Assembly (NCBI GenBank): GCA_015679605.1
Contig: JAAAVE010000649.1
Location: forward strand, 1-12,376
Reading direction: 5' to 3'
Length of the DNA: 12,376 bases
Source: Podila epigama
Taxonomy: Eukaryota; Mortierellomycota; Mortierellomycetes; Mortierellales; Mortierellaceae
Shown: in pieces, positions 1-7,541 of the stretch
How the letters are laid out: each line of letters begins with the position of its first letter
Position numbering within the stretch: position 1 is the stretch's first letter
The notes under the pieces: model-generated
What the model saw: the letters and a program-made list of their open reading frames with translations, nothing else
Databases searched by the model: none
Told to the model about the DNA's origin: nothing
Made by a program: the position numbers and the translations under genes

Positions 1-920
1 GGTGAAGGCGGCGGTAAGAACAAGTTAAACGGTTTGTGTGCTAGACTTGGCATGAACAGTCGAAAGGCGCGTCTTTTGTTTCCATGCATCTTTTCTTTTC
101 TTTTTTTCAAAAGGGGAATGATAGAGAGATAACAAAGAGAATGAAAAGAACACCACTTACACAACAAATATGGTCCCGCACGCCAAAAGCGTAAAGTACC
201 GCCAGAGCGATGGCTTTTTGTTATTCGTGTCTTAAAACTGTGTTCATCCGTCACACTCACCCACTTCAACTGGTCAAAACAAGAACAACAACAACAACAG
301 CAGCACTCATGTTAACTAAGACGCCCAAGCACCACCATCACACTATCTATCTATCTCTATCTCTATCCACTTTTGCTCCCCTACATCGTGGCCGAGAATC
401 GTCTGACATTGTACTGTATTGTTGTGCTGCAGCCAATTCGAGAGAAATCCTTCTGTTGATGTTTGGACTTGGTGAAATAGCAAAATTACTCGAGGACATT
501 ACCAAACTGACCAAGATCGTCAACAACTTCAACTGCTTCAGTGATATCGCTTCTGACAAAGCTCACTCTCTCCCTCTCTCTCTAGGCATGTCTCAATCCT
601 CCTCATTGTCAACAAGGATCATATCCTGCTTTTCTGGACTCTGTGAATGAAACGAAAGATAGATCTCAGGGGTAGCCGACAAAATATTCCAGCCCTTTCT
701 TGCTTTTTTTGTCAATTGACATCCAGAGACTTATTTTGCCTGGCGGTTGTCGCTGTAAGGACACGCGAACAGACGTGAAAGCAGTTTCCGTGCGATTCTG
801 ATCTTATTATTTGTATCGTCCGTCAACCGAGTTGGATCCATGTGCAAAAGATGACATGAATTACAGCAAACGGTTGAATTAAAGGGTTCAGACGTCGAAG
901 GAGTTCAATGGTCGTGTCTC
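1..920. other. Left flank, no gene assigned
   Basis: I cannot assign a gene here. Bases 14-19 (GTAAGA after GGCGGCG) read as a good plus-strand 5' splice site, so an exon of a gene entering from the left may end at 13. A pyrimidine-rich plus-strand acceptor ends at about 585, followed by a short open frame to a TGA at 648-650. The plus-strand frame 210-650 is mostly His/Thr/Ser/Leu low complexity from CAA and CTAT repeats, though its part after about 457 looks more protein-like. On the minus strand a 16-codon stretch (593-640) follows a good acceptor and could be a last exon. These readings conflict and none is firm. Confidence 0.3.
343..367. repeat. CTAT/CTCTAT microsatellite
   Basis: Short tandem tract of CTAT passing into CTCTAT units on the plus strand. 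It creates a Leu/Ser-rich reading frame that should not be taken as protein evidence. Confidence 0.8.
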
Positions 921-1163
921 TTATTCTACCATTGCCTCAGATCCATCTTTCATTTCAGGATCAGGAGGAGTAGGAGGTACAAGAAAATCCTCAAATGGCG
1001 AAGATAAAGGCAAAGGGAAGAAACCGGCACCTAGAGAATAGGGTTCAGGTGGGGGTATGCTAGGAGGTGTGCCCACATCTGGGAGGCAATAGCAATGGCC
1101 TGGTCGACTAGTTTGCTCCTTATCAAACTTGCAGTTGTCTTTTGTCCTTGTCCGTGTCCTTTG
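921..1163 (-). CDS. Probable 3' terminal exon of an unrecognised gene with a proline-rich C-terminus
   Basis: A minus-strand frame stays open for 80 codons and ends at TAA (923-921). It has no usable ATG at its start, as expected for an internal or terminal exon. The encoded tail reads like real protein: a short Cys/His-containing part (CKFDKEQTSRPGHCYC), then a proline-rich segment with PPSIPPPEPYSLGAGF and VPPTPPDPEMKDGSEAMVE before the stop. A possible acceptor (pyrimidine-rich, CCCAG) lies at 1079-1080, in which case the exon is 921-1078; otherwise it extends upstream into CAATGG repeats. Exons further upstream, at higher coordinates, could not be joined in a consistent frame. No family is recognised. 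The Pro bias may partly reflect composition, so the gene call is tentative. Confidence 0.42.
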   Translation of the reverse strand, partial: QRTRTRTKDNCKFDKEQTSRPGHCYCLPDVGTPPSIPPPEPYSLGAGFFPLPLSSPFEDFLVPPTPPDPEMKDGSEAMVE

Positions 1164-1212
1164 TCATTGCTATTTCTATTTCTATTGTCATTGCCATTGC
1201 CATTGCCATTGT
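1141..1212. repeat. CCATTG / TTTCTA microsatellite tract
   Basis: Tandem short units on the plus strand (TTGTCC, then TTTCTA, then CATTGC repeats). On the minus strand they read as CAATGG/GACAAT units and give Asn-Gly or Met-Ala runs according to frame. The tract sits just upstream of the probable minus-strand terminal exon and hides where that exon begins. Confidence 0.75.
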
Positions 1213-2169
1213 CGTGTCATTGTTGCTGTCATGGTGGTTGTGGAACAAAAAAGGTTGAGACTGCAAAAAGTAAAGTTTTTTGCTTCCAAACAAGGTAAGC
1301 AAAGAAAACTCTATCGCCAAAAAAACCGGTTTTTATTGTTGTTATTATTATTTTTGTTTAATTTATTCTCTCAACAAAATGTTCGTTCAACTGACAATCC
1401 CTCATGTTGGATGGCAAAAGGAAGAGATATCGCATATGGTTATTCTGGTTATTCTGTGCAGTTCGTGGAATCCAAGTATTTGTGAACGCGTCCTATTTCA
1501 TTTCATTTATTTTTGGGGAAGGCCTTGACAAAGAAGCTATTGGAGTGAGCATCAAGGAAGGACTTATCAAGCATTTCAGACTAGTGCGGGTCATCCATTC
1601 CTCCGAGAAATTGAGCCCTCTTTTTTTTTTTTTGTTGTTTTGTTGTTGTTGTTGCCGTTGCTATTGCTGTTTTCTATTGTTGATGTTGCTGTCTTCAAGG
1701 CGCCATGCGGTAGAGCATTTCGGACCTGGGTGACGTGGCCAGTTTTGCTTGCATGAATCAACATCGGATGGGTGACCCGCTGGTTTGATGGCGATGATAA
1801 CATTTCTGTCCTGGCACGCCATGGGCTATGTGTGGTGGTGTGGCTAATGAACATTGTAAGGACCTCTTGGAGGAAAGGGCGATGGCGCGCTTTTTCTCGA
1901 TGACGATCGTCGACCTGCAGGAGACGTTTCTTTTTTCTTTTTGGGTGTGTAATGTCTGTGTGTATGAATGTGTGTGAATGTACATGTGTGCACTTGTGTG
2001 TGTGCATGTGTGTGCATGTTGTCGTTGTTGTTGTTGTCGTTTGTTGTTGCCGTTGTTGTTGCCGTTGTTGTTGCCGTTGTTGATTTTCCCTTTGATATCT
2101 GTCTGTCTCCGATTTTGCATCTTTCTTTTTTTTCTCTTCATTCCATTCCCTTTCGCTTCGTTTGTCCTT
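1164..2169. other. Gene-poor, low-complexity intergenic stretch
   Basis: No gene can be supported. The stretch holds a 13-T run (about 1621-1633), GTT/GTC-rich tracts and a GT microsatellite. A minus-strand frame at 1591-2007 ends in Asn/Lys repeats. Other minus-strand frames look mildly protein-like, notably around 1500-1600 (such as SEMLDKSFLDAHSNSFF after a TAG acceptor), and could be exons of the gene ending at 921. They do not join in consistent phase. A T-rich minus-strand acceptor (CTTTTTGCAG, just above 1260) is the best splice signal seen here. Confidence 0.4.
1944..2083. repeat. GT microsatellite followed by GTT/GCC-GTTGTT repeats
   Basis: About 75 nt of TGTG-rich sequence is followed by about 65 nt of GTTGTT units with interspersed GTCGTT and GCCGTT. 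Translations in either direction are Cys/Val, His/Thr or Asn/Gln runs and are not credible proteins. The tract lies upstream of the AUR1 leader. Confidence 0.85.
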
Positions 2170-2589
2170 TCACAGAGAACACCATTGTCCAGCATTGACA
2201 CACTTTCACGCACTTCACCCATACACTTCACTCGCATACTTTACGCACACACTCCACTCACCCACTGAACACGCTCACTCACACACTCGCTGTACGCAGC
2301 TTCTCAATTGCTTTCAGTGCCCTCCCACACCCACCTGGCTGGCAAAAACATGCTCTGACTATCTGACTGTCTCCTACATTCAACAACGATCAACTCATTC
2401 TTCTCATTCCTCATTCCTCATTCACATTCACCTCATTCGACACTGCTAAAGGTCATTCACACGACCTTGTCACCAACTCTAACCAAACAACAGTAGCAAA
2501 CACAAATCACACTCCGCCAACACTTTTCACTACTCTTGCTTCACTCCCCTCTAAAAGAAACAGACAAAAAAAAGCCAACATACTAGACA
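2170..2589 (+). promoter_or_regulatory. CA/CT-rich leader and presumed promoter of AUR1
   Basis: About 420 nt that are strikingly poor in G on the plus strand, made of CACTCA, CTCATTC and CAAC-type runs. Strand-asymmetric pyrimidine/adenine-rich sequence directly before a start codon is typical of fungal promoters and 5' leaders. The ATG at 2590 sits in ACAATGCC with A at -3, a favourable context. An ATG near 2349 lies before the start and could act in an upstream ORF if it is transcribed. I see no clear TATA element close to the start, and the transcription start cannot be placed from sequence. Confidence 0.5.
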
Positions 2590-4922
2590 ATGCCTCCATT
2601 ATCCAGGGTATATCGGAGCGTACAGAAACTGAATCGAGCATCGAGGATGGTCATTGCCACCGCCATTCACTCACTCCAACACCACACATATACCCTATAT
2701 GATCTTCAGTATGTGTTCCTACTGGGCATCTTTACATTCTGTTACTTTATTATTGCCAAACCCTTTTGGTTCAAGTTTCCGATTGTGCTGGCCACAATCG
2801 CCTTGTTGTTCCCTCGACGAACCCGCCTCTTCATGCTCCCCTTCTTGGCAATAGCCGCGTGGCTGATCCTGTTTTACAGCTGCAGGTTCATCCCCGCCGA
2901 GTGGCGTCCACATATCTTTACATCAGTCTTGCCAGCATTGGAAAACATTCTTTATGGCGGCAATATCTCGGGATTGTTGGCGGTCTCAACCTCACCTTTC
3001 AAGGACATGTTGGCATGGCTACCCTATGGTGTACTGCACTATGTATTACCAGTCATCACTGCTGTCTTGATTGTGTTCTTTGCTCCTCCAGGGACGTTGC
3101 CTGTCTATGCAAGGACCTTTGGGTACATGAATTTAGCAGGTGTCATCACTCAGATTGTCTTTCCTTGTGCACCGCCATGTAAGTAATTGTGCTCCCATCT
3201 CTATCTCTTTCTTTCGCTCTCCCTTTATTTTTTATTTTTTTGTTTTGCTTGCTAGATTTGGGATCTGCTTCCATGTCTTCCTTTCAAATCGATGAGCCTT
3301 GGCGTGGTCGAGGCTTTTCTCCCCTCGATGCCCGTAAAGCAATAGATATGAGAATGTGAATGTTGGCTGTCTGCATGGTAGATGGCGTACATGTACTGAA
3401 CTGATCCAAAAAAACGGCTGTTCATCTTGTCATCAAGAAAAGAAAGCGAGAATAGAAAAAAGAAAGGGCCGTTTTATGTGTGGATAGGTGGACAGGTGGG
3501 TGGACTGGACAGGTGTACAGTTTGTACATGTACCTGCATCATTTGGGTCATTTACTCATTTACTTGGCATTGGGTGTTCATAAAATTAAGGTTTATTTGG
3601 GCGAATGGGGTCGAGTCGTTTTTGATCAGTACCAAAAGAGACAAAAAAGAGATCGTTGAAAGCGAAAGAGCACCGCCAAGAGTTGGCTTTTTTCATTATT
3701 CCATTTTTACACCTTTTGGCGCCGAACCACAGCCTCAACCAGGCTAAGCATGCACTGCACTGCCCTACCTTTTTTTTTTCCCCCTTGGGTTGTGATGAGA
3801 CCAAGAAGGCTGTGAGATCAAGCATCATGCGGATGAACGCATACAGTTTTTAGCTTGTTTGTTTGTTATTATTATCTATGCACTCACTCTTGAACATGAA
3901 TGTTGACCAAAATAGGGTACGAAGCGCGTTATGGTCCAATCCATCCTGCAGAATACAGCATGCCTGGAGATCCTGGTGGATTGGCGCGAGTAGATGATAT
4001 CCTGGGCACCGATATGTACAATTCAACGTTCACCGCCAATCCTCTCGTCTTTGGTGCATTCCCATCCCTCCATTCAGCCATCGCATGGCAACTTGCATTC
4101 TTTCTCGTCTTTACGTTTGGGCCAAGGGCAATTCCCTTTGCGATGACCTATGTCTTTTGGATCTGGTGGGCGACCATGTATCTGAATCACCACTATGTGG
4201 TTGACCTTGTCGGTGGAGGCGTCTATGCCGTCGTTGCCTTTTGGCTTGGCTCCTATTTCCTGCCTACCTTGTTTCACTCGACTGTTAAAGAAAATGAGCG
4301 ACGACGTAGACAGAAGCAAGAACGCGTAACAGGAAAGATGTCAATGGCTGTGGTAGAAGATGTAGAGGATTTGGGTGATGCTATGGGACGCCAGGAGAAG
4401 CAATTGCTGTTTGATGCCGAGGACAATGGTGAATATTACCTGGACCAGAAGGATGAAGAGCGCAAGATACGAGAAGAGGAAGAAGACGATGTTTTTGATG
4501 ACGATGCCACGGGTATCAGTAGCCAAGGCAGTACCAGCAACAACAGCAGCTCCACATGCCTCAGTCAGGACGAAAGAACGAACGACAAAAGGGCAGAGGA
4601 TGTCAAATACTTTTCGGACACCATCGACGCGTTTACACCCTTTGATTTTGCAGATGCTCATACCGTAGAACCACCTGTCATTGTCCAGATGACACTATCT
4701 GACCAATCCCCAGAAGCGAGCTCGCCTACAGAAATCAACTCTGGTCATCAGTGGCGACAGTCAGCGCGACGTGGAGTAGCGACAGGTGGAAGGCAGCGAC
4801 AGAGTTGGGGTGGTTGGCAAGGATACGAGGCATGGATAGATGTTCTGGCGACGGTGACTTCACCCAAGCATTCTCCAAAGACTTCACCTGCCAACTCACC
4901 ACGGAGCTCTACGACGTTCTGA
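2590..4922 (+). CDS. AUR1: Inositol phosphorylceramide synthase catalytic subunit (Aur1), join(2590..3178,3916..4922)
   Basis: Predicted 531-residue Golgi membrane enzyme that moves phosphoinositol from phosphatidylinositol onto ceramide, giving inositol phosphorylceramide and diacylglycerol, the committed fungal sphingolipid step and the target of aureobasidin A. Splicing at 3178/3916 rebuilds a split Trp codon, giving FPCAPPWYEARYG, which matches the FP-APPWY motif of Aur1. Several hydrophobic helices span roughly residues 40-310. PAP2-type catalytic residues are visible: His249 in FGAFPSLHSA, and His289 and Asp293 in NHHYVVDLVGG, corresponding to yeast His255, His294 and Asp298. The conserved ENILYGGN, LAWLPYG and MPGDPGGLARVD motifs are present. 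After about residue 315 comes a long acidic, Ser-rich tail, so the protein is longer than the yeast enzyme (401 residues). Residue 151 is Tyr where yeast has Phe158. In yeast the partner is Kei1; none is seen nearby. Confidence 0.95.
3179..3915 (+). other. AUR1 intron (737 nt) with an internal alternative acceptor
   Basis: The donor GTAAGT (3179) and acceptor AATAG (3914-3915) restore the conserved APPWYE motif, so this intron is required for a working enzyme. It is the longest intron in the window; the others proposed are about 105-357 nt. An alternative acceptor with a strong T-rich tract (TTTTGCTTGCTAG, ending 3255) would give a 77-nt intron and 34 further codons before TGA at 3357-3359. 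The remainder holds G-rich sequence (3484-3515) and T/A runs. I recognise no nested gene, snoRNA or tRNA in it. Confidence 0.85.
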
Positions 4923-5171
4923 AAGGGACCCACAACTCATTAAACAAGAAAAAGGATACCCCCCCAGTTTTACATAAAAACGATTCAATCATGTACATGA
5001 ACGAACAATGGCATATTGGGCTGGTCCGGGGACATTGAGGTTGTGAATCTCGCTTGGAGCAAAGCCCAAACAGGCGAGCAAAGCCCGTTCTCTTTCCACT
5101 TGTCAACCCTCATCTCCATCTCTCATCTCTCATCTCTCTTACATCTTCCACATCCATTCATCAAAGACGAA
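4923..5171 (+). promoter_or_regulatory. AUR1 3' end and F-box gene promoter/leader
   Basis: Intergenic stretch of 249 nt between two genes in the same direction. The first part is A-rich, with ATTAAA at about 4939-4944 as a possible weak poly(A) signal for AUR1. The last ~80 nt are CT-rich with repeated CATCTCT units, like the leader before AUR1, and end at the ATG in GACGAAATG. An in-frame ATG at 5016 would add 52 residues that look like translated leader, so the 5172 start is preferred. Confidence 0.5.
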
Positions 5172-7448
5172 ATGTCATCACCTCCCAAGAAGCAATTGCC
5201 ACCCGAGAGCATTGTGCTAGTGGCCAAGCACCTACACCACAACTTTCAATATGGCACCCTCTGCTCACTGCTCTGTGCCAACAGGGCCATGTTTGCTATT
5301 GTAGCACCAATTATCCTTGGAGACCCTTGTTCCCATCACAAGCTTCCACCGATAAAACTCATCACAGTGCTCCTGAGATGCGTACCAGTCGAGACATTGC
5401 CCGAGGTCCTTCAGATTGCCTTCTTGCCTGAAACTCTACGTCCGCCCGTCACTACTACTACTACTGCTGCTGCTGCTGATGGTGAAGATGTCGATAACAT
5501 CCAATCCAGTAGCACCATGGTTCAAGCATCACACCTGTCTGTGAACTACCTGTCCTATATGAATCATTTCCACTTTTCGACAGGCCGCAATGGTTCCTTT
5601 CAGTCTTGTTTTTCAGAGGATGTTCAAACAAAGTTGAATGAATATGCGGAGCCGATCAGGGCTCATGGTCTCTACCAATATTCGTCACGAGACGTTCAGG
5701 CAACCTCCTTCAAGCTTGTCACAGACTTTTTGTTCCGTTCATTTCTTCCTGTGACCCTGACATGGACGTTATGCGAACCTGTGCTTGAACAGATTCGATC
5801 TTTGGACATTCCGCTCTCGGATATTGCGCGTTATATCACGGTGGCACATCGATTCAAGTCTTTGGAGCATGTCAAAGTTATCCTTGATATGAATTTCACG
5901 TATCCGCTGATGATGGGATGCGGAAGAATCAACGACGAACGCAATCGATACATTGCGGCTCTTTACGAAGGCATGGCCACCTTTGTGGAGATGGTTCGAC
6001 ACAAGTGTGGAGACCGACTGTGTCGTGTTGAATGTCCAGATTACACAGGGGTAGCGTATTGGGAAAAGTCTGCTCCATCATCGTACCTCGAACGGATCAT
6101 GCGCTTATTGCCTCCCTTGAGCCGTCCTGTAATCTTCAACAGGAACAACTGGGTTCATTTTCTGACATATGTCGATACAACCTGTCTGGACCACGTTCAT
6201 ACAATCCAATATCCGTCACTGGATCCAAACAAGCCCGTACCAGACGAAGCGTATCTCTCTCGTTGTTGATCTTTGGAGGATTTAGAAATGGGACTGAGGC
6301 ATCGTGGATGTTTCCGCTGGGCAATTGAACAAAGGCACCAACAAGAATAACTCAGTGGTGGTGGTGGTGGTGGTGGTCAAGGGTTGATGCCGCTCTTGAA
6401 ACGGGTCCAATTCGTACAGACTTTTACAGGCCCCTCTCATGACCTGGATGACATTGCATTTGCGTTTGCAGACACTCTTGAAGAGTTGCAATATCGCTAC
6501 AAAGGAAAGGCAAATATACCAACGCATATTATCGGTTCAGACTGGAGGACTATGCCGCGACTCAGGGATTTGGACATCAATATCCATGGTATGCATTGGA
6601 GCCTTGGGTTGTTTGCAAAGTTTCCAGCCATAGAGAGCGTCCACATGAAGGACTCCAAGAACGATGTGGATGTGGTTCATCGGGTTTGGGACGATCCTGT
6701 TCACTGGCCTCATCTCAAGACACTGTTCCTATCTGGATCGGCCGCACACATCTTCAACATGAACACGCTTGCTCACTCACCTTTGGTGGAATGTATTCAA
6801 TTGGATCGAAACACGGCTCAACAATTTCGACGCGATGAGGGCAACCCTACAGCCTACGATCCTGAAGCACCAAACTCACCTCTTCAATGGTCATGGAATT
6901 GGCATCTCCCTCATTTGACCACTCTCTCCCTGGAGGTCGGGTTCAGTTGCTTTTTCCAGTTCCGTATGCTAGGCGGTTGTCCAATGTTGAAGGAACTCAC
7001 TTTGTTATCCCATCCATCGCCTGGCAACGACCCACAATTCCTGGTACAGCGCTCGGAATTCATATCTCGTCGTCCATTGTTGTCCCATGACGAAGCCCAT
7101 ACGACATCTGAATATATCTTGTGTTCTGCACTTGACGTTATTCGTTTGGAGGGGCCTTGGGTCTTTTCACCCGAGGTGCTAGCCATCTTTTTAAATAAGG
7201 TGGCACCGAATGCAAGTGGGGCGATACTATGGCTGTGCCTCGGATTTGATGCAGCAGACTGTGTGAGGGTAGCCAAGGGTATGAAGTGTTTGAGATTCAT
7301 TTGTGCGATAGTGGATCCACCCAACGAGCAAGAGTGCGAGCAGTTGGAGATTAAAGAACATCCACAGATCCTTGGAGACAAGCCAGGCGCGGTTATGTTC
7401 CAGCTTAGTGATGTTTGTTACGCTTCTACATTTTCCAGAGTAGACTGA
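5172..7448 (+). CDS. F-box protein with leucine-rich C-terminal region; model join(5172..6250,6356..7448)
   Basis: Predicted 723 residues if spliced. The N-terminus (about residues 8-50, from QLPPESIVLVAKHL to LGDPCSHH) resembles an F-box, the Skp1-binding motif by which such proteins bring substrates to SCF ubiquitin ligases. A Thr/Ala run follows (about 93-104). The C-terminal half has irregular leucine-rich repeats (for example LPHLTTLSLEVGF, CPMLKELTLL), suggesting a substrate-binding face. LDDIAFAFADTLEEL recalls a large Mucorales F-box family; that is memory, not a search. The start at 5172 puts the F-box at the N-terminus, as is usual. Oddity: one frame runs through 5172-7448 except for TGA (6267) and TAA (6348). 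A GTATCT...CTCAG intron (6251-6355, 105 nt) removes both, but it lacks a pyrimidine tract and covers protein-like sequence. The gene may therefore be a recent pseudogene. Target unknown. Confidence 0.7.
6356..6377 (+). repeat. GGT triplet repeat encoding a glycine run
   Basis: Seven consecutive GGT codons in the F-box gene frame, immediately after the proposed acceptor at 6355. They would place a Gly7 run in the protein if translated. The G-rich tract sits where a normal 3' exon edge would lie and may affect splicing or replication slippage. Confidence 0.85.
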
Positions 7449-7541
7449 GTTATCGTCATGCTCACCCACCATGTTGTCGAAATCATCTCGGTAGTAGATT
7501 GAAAAAAATATATACATAAAAATATATATATTCTATATTCT
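7449..7541. terminator. Convergent 3' ends: AT-rich tail-to-tail spacer
   Basis: Only 93 nt separate the stop codons of the plus-strand F-box gene and the minus-strand RhoGAP gene, so their 3' untranslated regions probably overlap. The core is AT-rich (TATATACATAAAAATATATATA). On the minus strand a perfect AATAAA lies at 7546-7541 and contains the RhoGAP stop TAA (7544-7542). No perfect AATAAA is seen for the plus-strand gene. Confidence 0.6.

Noticed and set aside
210-650. 146-codon plus-strand frame
   Set aside because: Its first half is translated microsatellite (Thr, His and Leu/Ser runs) with no recognisable domain. Part of its 3' half may be an exon, but the frame as a whole is not credible as one gene.
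1766-1777. Exact 12-nt match (GGATGGGTGACC) to the box C internal promoter of 5S rRNA
   Set aside because: No box A or 5S-like stem sequence lies at the right distance, and the flanks do not resemble 5S rRNA. It is probably a chance match or a very decayed fragment.
1758-2237. 159-codon minus-strand frame with Asn/Gly and His/Thr runs
   Set aside because: It arises from GTT and GT repeats; there is no domain, and it overlaps the leader-like region upstream of AUR1.
3608-3618. GGGTCGAGTCG resembling a tRNA B box, followed by a T run, in the AUR1 intron
   Set aside because: No tRNA cloverleaf can be drawn around it. The upstream A-box-like TTGGCATTGGG does not pair into acceptor or D arms.
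3791-3797. TGATGA resembling a snoRNA C box in the AUR1 intron
   Set aside because: No CTGA D box at a suitable distance downstream and no flanking terminal stem.
5016-5171. Upstream in-frame ATG extending the F-box protein by 52 residues
   Set aside because: The added sequence is translated CT-rich leader (Ser/Leu/His-rich), and the F-box normally lies at the very N-terminus, so the 5172 start fits better.
6262-6381. Alternative F-box intron (GTTGTT donor, TCAAG acceptor) that would also remove both stops and the GGT run
   Set aside because: Donor and acceptor are both poorer than 6251/6355, with no pyrimidine tract. Kept only as a fallback if RNA data contradict the preferred model.
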